Shown here: piece by piece, positions 16,605 through 25,442 of the stretch
Position numbering within the stretch: the first letter of the stretch is position 1
Layout of the letters: every line of letters starts with the position of its first letter
Source: a virus
DNA length: 34,396 nt
Virus record (IMG/VR): IMGVR_UViG_3300037827_000122
Location: 1-34,396 of that record
Direction: 5' to 3' (one strand)
Position numbers and translations under genes: made by a program
Notes under the pieces: generated by a model
What the model was told of the DNA's origin: nothing
Databases searched by the model: none
Seen by the model: the letters and a program-made list of their open reading frames with translations, nothing else

Positions 16605-17037
16605 ACTGATCGCCGCCCGGCTCGGCCATATCCTCTCGCTTGAGCGACGGGTGCGCGACGAAACAAAGATGCTGGAACGCTACATGGCGCCGGACTCGAC
16701 GCGGGCTGCGGCGCGCATGTTCCGCGACAGCCGCTACGTGAAGGCGTTGCGGATCGATGGGCGTGTCTACGCCGCCTATGGAATTATCGGCGCGTTGCTC
16801 ACGCCGCGTGCCATGCTGTGGCTCATGGTTGATCCGGCGATCTGCTGTCACCTGAAGACATTCCTGCGCGTGCTGCGGTCAGAGTTCGACCGGCTGAAGC
16901 GCGAGGAACCGGGCCTCTACAGTCTCGTGATCACCGACGACGCGATCGGTTGCCGGTTCGCCGAGCATTTCGGGTTTCGGCTTGGTGAACCGCTGCCGCT
17001 CGGTATCCGTATGGCCGAACTGAAAGAGGCTGCCTGA
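16594..17037 (+). CDS. T7 gp13-like GNAT-fold virion assembly protein
   Basis: 147 residues. The ATG at 16594 overlaps the previous gene by 11 bases. The layout is that of small phage GNAT-fold proteins next to ejection proteins (DUF2833, T7 gp13): a helix-rich start ending in RDSRYVKALRIDGRVYAAYG, a hydrophobic strand with ALLTPRAMLWLMVDP, a helix LKTFLRVLRSEFDRLKREEP, and the closing strand VITDDAIGCRFAEHFGFRLG, where the last part is the usual beta-bulge and helix of acetyltransferases. T7 gp13 is needed for incorporation of inner core proteins and its acetylation activity is unproven. The position directly before gp14- and gp15-like genes supports the call. Confidence 0.6.
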   Translation: MSAELIAARLGHILSLERRVRDETKMLERYMAPDSTRAAARMFRDSRYVKALRIDGRVYAAYGIIGALLTPRAMLWLMVDPAICCHLKTFLRVLRSEFDRLKREEPGLYSLVITDDAIGCRFAEHFGFRLGEPLPLGIRMAELKEAA

Positions 17038-17038
17038 G

Positions 17039-17602
17039 ATGCCCCAGGCCCTTCCCGCCATTGCCGTTGCCGGTGTCGCGCTCTCTGCTGCGACCACGGT
17101 CATGTCCGGCGTGTCGCAGGCGCACGCTGCATCCTACCAAGCCGCCGTCAATCGCAACAATGCGCAGACGGCGGCCGAGAATGCGCAGTATGCCCGTGAG
17201 GCCGGATCGGTTGAGACACAACTTGCCGGACGTCGGGCCGCAGAGCAGGAAGCCACCGTGCGCGCCGGCATGGCAGCGAATAATATCGATGTGAACACCG
17301 GCTCGGCCGAGGATGTGCAGGAAGGCGAGCGCGAGACCGGGTTGCTGAGCCAGGAGACGGTGCAGAACAACGCCGCACTTCAGGCCTACGGATACCAGAC
17401 TCAGGGCGCGGGCTTCACGTCGCAGGCTGGGTTGTTATCGAGCGAAGCCGGCACTACGGTTCCGGGCAGCCTCCTGGCCGCAGGAGGGTCGGCGGCTTCC
17501 AATGCCGCGCTGATCCCGAGCAAGTTTGGCGGCTTCTCGAACTACGAGCCTGCCAGCACGACCTACGGCGGCGTCACTGACCAACTGCCGCCGCAATACT
17601 GA
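17039..17602 (+). CDS. T7 gp14-like internal virion (ejection) protein
   Basis: 187 residues; ATG one base after the previous stop, with a GAAAGAGG ribosome site. A hydrophobic Ala/Val-rich segment at residues 6-25 (IAVAGVALSAATTVMSG) is followed by a long helix (YQAAVNRNNAQTAAENAQYA and beyond) typical of these proteins, then the motif MAANNIDVNTGSAEDV, which corresponds to the conserved G-V-D-x-x-S-G-S segment of podovirus ejection proteins, and a GYQTQ block. In T7 the protein is ejected first and forms a pore in the outer membrane. It contains no cysteine. Gene order (gp13-, 14-, 15-, 16-like) agrees with the assignment. Confidence 0.75.
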   Translation: MPQALPAIAVAGVALSAATTVMSGVSQAHAASYQAAVNRNNAQTAAENAQYAREAGSVETQLAGRRAAEQEATVRAGMAANNIDVNTGSAEDVQEGERETGLLSQETVQNNAALQAYGYQTQGAGFTSQAGLLSSEAGTTVPGSLLAAGGSAASNAALIPSKFGGFSNYEPASTTYGGVTDQLPPQY

Positions 17603-20103
17603 TGGCCCAGCCTCCATCCTCCAACGGCGTGCCGTTCGCATCGCCCTCACCGACACCGCCGCAGGACTATCAGCACATCGAGGCCACGCCATCCGAGTTC
17701 GGCGGGTTGATTGCGCAGGGCGGCGAGAAACTCGGCGAAGGCGCGATTACAGCCACCAAGTTCTACGCGCAGATCGCGGCGCAGCAGGCCGTCAATGGCT
17801 GGCAGGACCAGGCCAACCAGACCCTGGCAGACTTCAAGAAACTCCGCGGCCAGGATGCAATGGATGCCGAGCCCGACGTGCGGCAGAAGCTACAGGAATC
17901 GCAGGATGAAGCGGGATCGGGTCTCGCTCTGCCGGCCAGCCAGTTGGAGTTCAACCAGAACATCCGATTTTTGCGCAGTCGTTTCGAGGCCGAGGTCGGA
18001 AACCATTACGATCAGCAGGCGCAGGAATGGGGCATTGGCGTTAATCAGGCAACGTTCGGGACCGCAACGAACGAACTTCAGGATGCTACGCTGCGGGGAG
18101 ACCAGGCCGGCGTGATCGCAGCGCAGAAAAAGATTTCCGACGCGTTGATCAAGACAGAGCAACTGAAATACGGCCAGAGTTTGACTCCCGCGATGACGGC
18201 TGACGTTCTCAACAGAGCCACAGCGCACAGTGCCGTCACGCAAATTGAAGCGCTCATGCCGACGCAACCCGGCCGCGCGCAGCAGGTGCTCGATGCCAAC
18301 AGAGGCGCGCTGCCGGGCGGCGTCTACGATACACTCAGCACGAAGCTTAAGGAAAAGAATGAGGATATTGGCATCCAGCGTGGGCTGGATGACGCGTTCA
18401 CGGGAGGCGGAGGGGGGGCACCGGTTCGACAGATCGACGACGCTACCGCAGGGCGAGCAAAGCAGGTCTACGACGGCTTAATAAAGCGAGGTATGGACCC
18501 AAGCACAGCGATCGGCTTTGCTGCGAATGCCGTTGGAGAGAGTGGCGCCAATCCACAATCGAAGCCTGGAGACCAGGGAGCCTCCCATGGCGCGTTCATG
18601 TGGCGCGGCGACCGGTTGACGGCCTATCAGAAGCGCTATGGTCATTCGCCCGAGCAAGGCTCCCTCGATGAGCAGCTTGATTTTGTTACATCCGAACTTC
18701 ACGGGTCTGAAGCGACAGCCGGACAACTGATCGATCGGGCCGGTAACTCACCGGCCGAAAAGGCGGCGGCCATCTCGAAGTTGTATGAAAGACCTCAGGA
18801 CGTGGCTCTGAACGCCTCAGTCCGTGGTAATTACGCACAACAACTTGCGGTAAGGTTTGGCCTTGACGGCGGCGCAATACAGCCCGTTTCAACGGGATCG
18901 CCAACAGGAAACGCTGCCGGACCGTCCGCCGGACCTATGTTCCCAGGCCAGATCGCGCCACTCCATGCTGGCCCGGACACCTACACCAACTACGCACAAA
19001 TCTGGCAGCGCGTGCAGGAGAACGCGAAACAGATGTTTCCGGATGACGACAAGGCGCAACAGCGAATGATCGCGGAGGGCCAGAACCGCATCAACTTTCA
19101 GATCAGCCTTGAGAACCACGCCGAGGTTGCGGCGCAAAAGCAGCGCACCGATTACGATAACGCAAGCTACGGCGCAGTGGTCAAAGGCGTTTACAAAGAC
19201 CCGGTTAATTTCGACATAACACCATATATGACCGATCCTAATTTATCAGGCGAAGGCGCCGAGAAAATCCTACGGGTCAAGAACTATGCGATGGAGCAGG
19301 CGGGCCAGCCTGCGTTCGGTTATTCTCCGGCCTTCAATCAGGCCTATAAGGACATACTGTCGCCGGTCGGGACGCTGGGTCACATCAACAGCCAGGCTGA
19401 TATCGTTGCGCGGGGTGTTCCAAACGGCGGGGACCTCAATCTTAAAGACATGCAGAAGATTGGCGAGCTTTACGCCAAGGTTCACGTAGACCCCGATCAA
19501 TACAGCGACCATCTACGCGCGCAGGCTTTGTTGCAGGATGCAAAGAAATATCTCTCCTTTGAGAGCGACGACGGATACGTGAAACTGCGCGACCCGACCG
19601 GCGAGCATATCTACCTCGGCATGTTCACACAGGACTTCATGAAGGGGTTCGATCAGGTGATGTCGACCGGCGATCGGACACAGATCGACGACTACCTGAG
19701 CGACAAGACCGTGAAGGGGCTTCTGAAACAGATGCCGCGCACGCCAGCGCAAATGGAGAAAGACCGGCTGGCGGCGAGCGGGCAGTCCGTTCCTGGCGAA
19801 GTCGAACGGCCAGGGCAGCCGTTGCCTCCGGCACCGACGATCAACGACAGCACAAAGATCAATCCGGACGCCTGGAACGAAAGCATGAAGACGCTGCCGG
19901 TCAATCAGAGTGGCCAACCATTCACGCATGCGGCGTGGGCCGAGTATCTGACCCGGCTGCTTAAAAACCCGGACCCGAAGACCATCCAGTATTTTGATCA
20001 GCACTTTGGCGGCCAGGGGTTCAGCGGGGAAGAGATCGTTAAATCCCTGACGACGCCTTACAGGGAGCCCATAGTGCCGCCGCAGTATCCAGGCGTTCCC
20101 TGA
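17602..20103 (+). CDS. Ejection protein with phage tail lysozyme domain (gp15-like), 833 aa
   Basis: ATG overlaps the previous stop by one base. Residues 1-270 are mostly alpha-helical and Gln-rich. Residues about 290-395 match the phage tail lysozyme family (Phage_lysozyme2, PF18013): GMDPSTAIGFAANAVGESG with Glu near residue 313 as the likely catalytic residue, then a SHGAFMWRGDR block, LDEQLDFVTSEL, and a closing KLYERP. Residues 400-833 are again helical. The protein would cross the cell envelope during ejection and open peptidoglycan locally. In T7 this activity lies in gp16; here it is on the gp15-like protein. I find no cysteine in all 833 residues. No frameshift is visible. Confidence 0.8.
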   Translation: MAQPPSSNGVPFASPSPTPPQDYQHIEATPSEFGGLIAQGGEKLGEGAITATKFYAQIAAQQAVNGWQDQANQTLADFKKLRGQDAMDAEPDVRQKLQESQDEAGSGLALPASQLEFNQNIRFLRSRFEAEVGNHYDQQAQEWGIGVNQATFGTATNELQDATLRGDQAGVIAAQKKISDALIKTEQLKYGQSLTPAMTADVLNRATAHSAVTQIEALMPTQPGRAQQVLDANRGALPGGVYDTLSTKLKEKNEDIGIQRGLDDAFTGGGGGAPVRQIDDATAGRAKQVYDGLIKRGMDPSTAIGFAANAVGESGANPQSKPGDQGASHGAFMWRGDRLTAYQKRYGHSPEQGSLDEQLDFVTSELHGSEATAGQLIDRAGNSPAEKAAAISKLYERPQDVALNASVRGNYAQQLAVRFGLDGGAIQPVSTGSPTGNAAGPSAGPMFPGQIAPLHAGPDTYTNYAQIWQRVQENAKQMFPDDDKAQQRMIAEGQNRINFQISLENHAEVAAQKQRTDYDNASYGAVVKGVYKDPVNFDITPYMTDPNLSGEGAEKILRVKNYAMEQAGQPAFGYSPAFNQAYKDILSPVGTLGHINSQADIVARGVPNGGDLNLKDMQKIGELYAKVHVDPDQYSDHLRAQALLQDAKKYLSFESDDGYVKLRDPTGEHIYLGMFTQDFMKGFDQVMSTGDRTQIDDYLSDKTVKGLLKQMPRTPAQMEKDRLAASGQSVPGEVERPGQPLPPAPTINDSTKINPDAWNESMKTLPVNQSGQPFTHAAWAEYLTRLLKNPDPKTIQYFDQHFGGQGFSGEEIVKSLTTPYREPIVPPQYPGVP

Positions 20104-23100
20104 TGTCCGGTTCGCTGGCGCCTGATGCACTGGACGAGGCTGATCCGTTCGCTGGCATCGACCCGCACATGCAGGGGCCGGCGCCAGAGAGCACAGAGGA
20201 CCCATTCTCTGACGTGCCCGCGCTCGGCACCTCGACCTCAACCATCGGCGCGTTCGGCGCACACGCTGCCCGCGGCGTCGCTCCGGCAGTCGGCGGTATG
20301 GTCGCGGCCGGTGCTGGCGCAGAGGCAGGAGCCGAAATAGGCGCGGGCGTTGGTGCGCTTGGTGGTCCGCTCGGCGCTGGCGTAGGCGCCGCTGTTGGCG
20401 GCTTTGTCGGCGGGGTGGGTGGCTTCTTCGCCGGGTCCTACGCGACCGAGGGCGTTCAGGATTACGCCATCCACGAACTGCCGATGGAGATGCAGGAGCC
20501 GCTCGGCATTTCTGACCGGGCGCAGCGGGCGCAGGAGCAGGAGCATCCTTACGCGTCGTTCCTCGGCGGTCTCGTGCCCTACGCGCTCACGATGTATCCG
20601 GGCGCCCCGACACTTGCCGCTGGCAAACTACCGGAAGGCGCGACGACCTTCCAGCGGATCATGGCCAATCCGGCGACGAGTCGGGTATTTGGCGGCGCTG
20701 CCATGGGCGGCATGGAACTTGGCCAGGAGGAATGGAAGGGCGAGACGCCAAACTGGGCGCGGATCGGCATCTCGACCGGCTTCGGGCTGCTGTTCAACAA
20801 GCCAACGAGCTTCGGCGAGCACCTGACCAGCTTCGGCGAGCAGACAGCGCGGTCCGCCATGACGCCGGTGCGAGGCGCCATGGTCGGCGCTGCGATGCGG
20901 GCCAATGTAGGCGAGGTGCCGGAGCCGCCGCCACCAACCGCCGCGCCAACAGAGCCGGACCAGGCCTACCGCACCGTCACCCATTATCCGCTGCTGGATA
21001 TCCCGCCAGAGGGCATTCTGCGCCCCGACGAGCCGACCGTTGCCATGGCGGCAGATCTTGGCGTCGTCGGTCAGGGTGTGACGGAGAATACATTCCGCGG
21101 CGGCGAGGCCGTTAGCCCGAACGCCAGAGCCAACGCCACCAATGCAGCGGCAGATGAGCAATCCCTGCTGGGACCGCGACCGACGCCAGATGCCGATGAG
21201 GTTGCGCGTCGGCTCGATCCTGACGCCTTTACGGAACGGGATCGGCTGCTCGGCATTCAGGACACGTTGCGGGACTGGGTGAACGAACAGAGCGCGCCAG
21301 GAGAAGATACGTTTGCCGACCTCGATGCACGCCGGTATGCGGCCGAGGAAGCGCTGCGAAACGCCAACCCAAACAGTCCGGCGGCGCGCAATTTCCGTGC
21401 CACTCTGACCGATCTGGCCGCTGAGCGGGCCGAAATGATCCGCCGAAGCGCAGCCGCAGCGAGCGGCGAGGCCGTGAGCGGACCTGACATCCTTCTGGCA
21501 CGACAGCACCTCGGCGCGATCGATCGCCAGTTGCTTGATCTTGGTCCTCGCCTGGCAGCCGCCCGACGCCGCGCCGCCGATTTTGTCGGACAACCAGAGG
21601 AGCCCGTCGCAGAACCGGAGGCCGCCGAAGAACAACCTGCGGTCCCGGCCTATTCGCCGGGCGTGGCACAGACCATTCCAGCGCAGGAGGTCACGCCGTC
21701 AGCCACGGTGCCTCCCGAGGTCGGCCGATCCGTTGATGACCAGCGCGCCAACATCATTGCAGCCGAAACCGCCAGATTGACCGCGGCCGGAATGACGCAA
21801 CAGGAGGCCGAGACCAACGCGCAGGTCATTGCCGCCCATTACGTGACACGAGCCGCGCGGTTTGGCGGCAAGATCGGAACGGCCGAGTCCCTCTACACCG
21901 AACGGGCGCCAGAGGTGAGACGCGAAGCGGAGCCGGCAACCGCTCCTGAGCCAGAGCCTGCGCTTGCTCAACAGGCTCAGGGCAAGGTGCGCGTCGCACC
22001 GGGCAACGTGCGCTCAGTCGTCACTCTCATGCGCGACGCCAATGCCAGCACCTTCATGCACGAGACAGCGCATGATTGGCTGAAGCAGTTCATGGGGGAC
22101 GCAGCGCACCCGGAGGCGCCTGATGACCTGAAGGCGGACGCTACCACCCTGCGGAGCTGGCTTGGTCGTGATGAAGGCTGGACCGGGTTTCTGGCCAATG
22201 GTCGCCCTGACAAGCGTCCACAGGAAAAGTTCGCCCGAACATGGGAACAGTATCTCCGGGAGGGCGTCGCCCCATCGCAGAGTCTGGCCCGCGTCTTCGG
22301 CCGCTTCAAGGACTGGCTGTCGGCAATTTACGACGCCGCGAAGAAAGTGCCGGGATCGCAGATCAACGAAGCCGTGCGCGGCGTGTTTGATCGAATGCTC
22401 GAAGGCGAACCCAAACGCACAACCTATGCCGGCGACAAGGAACCGCCGCTCAGTCTCGCTGCTATTCACCGCACCGACGCCGCAGAGACAGAGCCACATC
22501 AGGCCGAGGCGGTCGGCGATCGGGTCATGTCGGAAATGGCTGGTCAGGCCGCCGCGCCGCCACCGGAGATTGCCAGTGAAATCGCCAAGGTCGAAGCCGA
22601 AACCGCAGTCCAGCCAAAGCCAGGAGGACCAGAACCAGCAGCCGGAGCCGCTGAACCTGGGGCAGAAGCTGGAGTTCGCCCAACAGAGCCAGGAGCGGTG
22701 GGACAAGTTGTCGGCCAGCCCGGACCTGTCGCCCCAGGCAGCGGCGTGGGCGAGAGAGCAGGCGGTGTCGGCGCAGTCCGCGGTGAGGCTGTATCAGAAG
22801 GCGCAGGCGTATCAGGCCGAGCAGGCGAGTCAGCAGGACAGCGACGTGGACCCGAATTTGCTGGCGCTACTGGGCCTGAGCAACTCGCTCCCACACCAAC
22901 AGACACCTTCACCGGGGGTGCCACCGACGTCGTCGACCTTGCCGGGAACATCCGCGTCGAGAACCTGACACCGGAGAACTTCCGGCAGGCGATATTCGAT
23001 TCTGCCGAACGCAACGACGAGTTCAACAGCGTCCGTCCTGGCCTGACCAAAGGCCAGATGCTGGATCTGGCGGAAGCCTATGGGCTTGATGCCTCCCAGG

Positions 23101-25442
23101 TCGACGAGGCGAAGCTGGCCCAGTTGTTTGGTGGCATGGACGGTCTCGCGCCGAAGGTTTTGGCGCTCCGACGTGCGGTGGTGCAGTCGTCGGAAGTCGT
23201 CTGGAAGGCGATGGACGCAGCGACTCAGGCGGGAGCCGGAGACGAAGAAGTGGCGGCGCTCGCCATCGCGGTATCCCGACATGATATGCTGCAGGGCGCG
23301 CTGGCCGGCGCGACGCACAACTGGGGCCAGACGGGCTCGGCCTTCCATTCATTGGTTGACGGGTGGGGGCGCGCCGAAGACCTCAACCAACTCCTGAAGA
23401 GCACAACAGGCCGCGACCTGTTCCAGTTGAAGATGCTTGCCAAGCTCGGCAAGAACATGGACACGCCGGGCAAGATATCTAAGTGGCTGCGCGATGCCCA
23501 GGAACGATCCTACGGCAGAATGATCCTCGAATACTGGATCAACGGTCTGATCTCCGGCATCGCCACGCATGTCACCTACGGGATCAGCAACGAACTGCTG
23601 GCGATCGAAAAAGCAGGTCCCGAAACAGCCGCAGCGTGGGCGATCGGCGCGGTGAGACAGGCGTTCGGTCGCGCCGGAAGCAGGGTCCAGATCGGCGAGG
23701 TGGGAGCGCAGTTCGGGGCATCCTTCAGGGAACTCCCGGCTGCCGTGCAGTCGGCGCTGGAAGCCTATCGGTCCGGTGCGACGACGTTGCTGCCCGGCGA
23801 GACCGCGCGCCCCTGGACAGCCTTCCAGGGCGAAACGTCGCCAACATTCAGCCGGAACATGACGAACGATCCGGTGGGCTGGAAAGAGGTGGTCGGCAAC
23901 GCCTACTCGCTCGTCGCCGGCATCCGCGACGGACTGCGTTCTGTCGGCGATCTGGTAAAGACGGGCGGCGATCCAACAGCGCCACTGTTCTCGCCGGTCT
24001 ATGGGCACGGCCAGATACCGAATTTTGCCATCCGGGGCACCACCGTTCTCCCCCTGGGTGATCTCGCGCGACTCCCCAGCCGGAACGTTGCCGCCATCCA
24101 CAGCGGTTTCCGGGCGATGAACTACTCGATGGAGATCAACGCCCTGGCCTACCGCCAGGCGGTCGAGGAAGGGTTGCAGGGATCGGCGCGCGACGCCCGG
24201 ATTGCATTCCTCAGGCAAAACCCGACGCAGGAAATGATGGACGGGGCAGTCGGTAAGTCCACCGAACTGACCTTGATGGGTCAGGGCAGTAAATGGGTCG
24301 AAGCGCTGAGCCAGTTCATCAACAAGCCGGTCAATGTGCCATTCCTTGGCGAGACGCCGATCCTGAAGTTCGTTGATCCGTTCGTCCATATCGCAGCGAA
24401 CATCATGAACCAGGCGTTCATTCAGCGCACGCCGATCGGGCTGATCTCAGGCGAGGTTCGCGCGGATCTGATGGGTCGCAATGGCAACATCGCGCAGGAT
24501 ACCTCCGCCGCCCGCATGCTGATGGGAAGCGCCTACGCTATGACGGCAGGCGCGCTGGCAGCGCAAGGTCTCATCAGCGGGTCGGGGCCGGTCGATCCCC
24601 ATCAGGCTGCGATGTGGCGGCTGGCGGGGAACCAGGCGCACAGCGTCCGGATCGGCGACGTGTGGTATGATGTGCACCGCATGGGCACGCTCGGGATGCT
24701 TCTGGGCGTATCGGCCGATCTTTACGAGACCGCGCATGCTCTGGGTCGCGAGGATGCTTCCGTTGTCGGAATGTCTCTCATGCACGCCTTCGGCCAGAAT
24801 ATCCTCGATGAAAGTTTCATGCGCGGGCCGAGCGATCTGATCAAGGCGCTGACCGAGTCTGACCGCTACGGCGCTTCCTATGTGCGCACGTTTCTCTCGT
24901 CATTCGTGCCCTACTCGGTGGGCCTCGCGCAGATGGCCAGAGCGTCGGACCCCTACACCCGGCAGGCGCGCACGATCATGGACACGATCCGGGCGCATGT
25001 TCCCGGTCTGTCAGAAAGCCTGTTACCGCGGCGAGATGTCTGGGGCCAGCCGATGCCGAACAATGATGCGCTCCTGGTGCCAGGTCTGACAGCAATTTAC
25101 GAGCGGCGCATGACCAACGATCCGGTCAACATGGCGATGCTCAATCTCGGGATCGCTCCGGCCCCGGTGGAGCGGATGATCCGCAACGTCAAATTGACCG
25201 ACCAGCAATACGACGACTTCGCAAGGGTCGCGGGCGTCACCACCAAGTCAAGGCTGGATGCCATCGTGCGCGGTCAGGACTTCGCAACATGGCCGCGCGC
25301 CACGCAGCACGACGTGATACAGGAAGTCATCAGGCAGTCCCGAGAGTCGGCACGCGGATGGATGATGATGAAGAACCCGGAGATACCGAGAGAAGCCGCA
25401 CAGATGCGTGGCGCCAGGCGCGAAGGGAAACCGATCGAATGA
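20103..25442 (+). CDS. Giant ejection protein (gp16-like) with zincin domain, 1779 aa
   Basis: ATG overlaps the previous stop. Residues 45-135 are a Gly/Ala-rich hydrophobic region (AAVGGFVGGVGGFFAGSYA) that can insert in membranes. Residues about 630-760 match the zincin-like metallopeptidase domain of phage polyvalent proteins: FMHETAHDWLKQF supplies H653-E654-x-x-H657, followed by EKFARTWEQYL (E708, E715), with a conserved tail GVFDRML. Residues 840-935 are an Ala/Gly/Pro-rich linker whose DNA is better coding in another frame (see 22576-22968). The rest (950-1779) is helical with amphipathic segments, ending near an MMMKNPEI motif. No cysteine occurs in 1,779 residues. The protein would form the inner-membrane part of the DNA-ejection conduit. 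Confidence 0.8.
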   Translation: MSGSLAPDALDEADPFAGIDPHMQGPAPESTEDPFSDVPALGTSTSTIGAFGAHAARGVAPAVGGMVAAGAGAEAGAEIGAGVGALGGPLGAGVGAAVGGFVGGVGGFFAGSYATEGVQDYAIHELPMEMQEPLGISDRAQRAQEQEHPYASFLGGLVPYALTMYPGAPTLAAGKLPEGATTFQRIMANPATSRVFGGAAMGGMELGQEEWKGETPNWARIGISTGFGLLFNKPTSFGEHLTSFGEQTARSAMTPVRGAMVGAAMRANVGEVPEPPPPTAAPTEPDQAYRTVTHYPLLDIPPEGILRPDEPTVAMAADLGVVGQGVTENTFRGGEAVSPNARANATNAAADEQSLLGPRPTPDADEVARRLDPDAFTERDRLLGIQDTLRDWVNEQSAPGEDTFADLDARRYAAEEALRNANPNSPAARNFRATLTDLAAERAEMIRRSAAAASGEAVSGPDILLARQHLGAIDRQLLDLGPRLAAARRRAADFVGQPEEPVAEPEAAEEQPAVPAYSPGVAQTIPAQEVTPSATVPPEVGRSVDDQRANIIAAETARLTAAGMTQQEAETNAQVIAAHYVTRAARFGGKIGTAESLYTERAPEVRREAEPATAPEPEPALAQQAQGKVRVAPGNVRSVVTLMRDANASTFMHETAHDWLKQFMGDAAHPEAPDDLKADATTLRSWLGRDEGWTGFLANGRPDKRPQEKFARTWEQYLREGVAPSQSLARVFGRFKDWLSAIYDAAKKVPGSQINEAVRGVFDRMLEGEPKRTTYAGDKEPPLSLAAIHRTDAAETEPHQAEAVGDRVMSEMAGQAAAPPPEIASEIAKVEAETAVQPKPGGPEPAAGAAEPGAEAGVRPTEPGAVGQVVGQPGPVAPGSGVGERAGGVGAVRGEAVSEGAGVSGRAGESAGQRRGPEFAGATGPEQLAPTPTDTFTGGATDVVDLAGNIRVENLTPENFRQAIFDSAERNDEFNSVRPGLTKGQMLDLAEAYGLDASQVDEAKLAQLFGGMDGLAPKVLALRRAVVQSSEVVWKAMDAATQAGAGDEEVAALAIAVSRHDMLQGALAGATHNWGQTGSAFHSLVDGWGRAEDLNQLLKSTTGRDLFQLKMLAKLGKNMDTPGKISKWLRDAQERSYGRMILEYWINGLISGIATHVTYGISNELLAIEKAGPETAAAWAIGAVRQAFGRAGSRVQIGEVGAQFGASFRELPAAVQSALEAYRSGATTLLPGETARPWTAFQGETSPTFSRNMTNDPVGWKEVVGNAYSLVAGIRDGLRSVGDLVKTGGDPTAPLFSPVYGHGQIPNFAIRGTTVLPLGDLARLPSRNVAAIHSGFRAMNYSMEINALAYRQAVEEGLQGSARDARIAFLRQNPTQEMMDGAVGKSTELTLMGQGSKWVEALSQFINKPVNVPFLGETPILKFVDPFVHIAANIMNQAFIQRTPIGLISGEVRADLMGRNGNIAQDTSAARMLMGSAYAMTAGALAAQGLISGSGPVDPHQAAMWRLAGNQAHSVRIGDVWYDVHRMGTLGMLLGVSADLYETAHALGREDASVVGMSLMHAFGQNILDESFMRGPSDLIKALTESDRYGASYVRTFLSSFVPYSVGLAQMARASDPYTRQARTIMDTIRAHVPGLSESLLPRRDVWGQPMPNNDALLVPGLTAIYERRMTNDPVNMAMLNLGIAPAPVERMIRNVKLTDQQYDDFARVAGVTTKSRLDAIVRGQDFATWPRATQHDVIQEVIRQSRESARGWMMMKNPEIPREAAQMRGARREGKPIE
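22576..22968 (+). CDS. Candidate overprinted gene (+1 frame) inside the gp16-like gene, 130 aa
   Basis: In the +1 frame relative to the host gene, a GTG at 22576 preceded by GGAG at seven-base spacing opens a frame to a stop at 22966-22968. Codons from about 22620 to 22880 have almost uniform G/C at third positions and encode a balanced helical protein (LNLGQKLEFAQQSQERWDKL, then AAAWAREQAVSAQSAVRLYQ, and DVDPNLLALLGLSNSLP). Over the same stretch the host frame gives Ala/Gly/Pro/Val low complexity. Two readings fit: a real nested gene, or two compensating frame changes so that this frame once was, or in the biological sequence is, the main one. The last 25 codons overlap a region where the host frame resumes normal coding character. 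Confidence 0.4.
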   Translation: MKSPRSKPKPQSSQSQEDQNQQPEPLNLGQKLEFAQQSQERWDKLSASPDLSPQAAAWAREQAVSAQSAVRLYQKAQAYQAEQASQQDSDVDPNLLALLGLSNSLPHQQTPSPGVPPTSSTLPGTSASRT

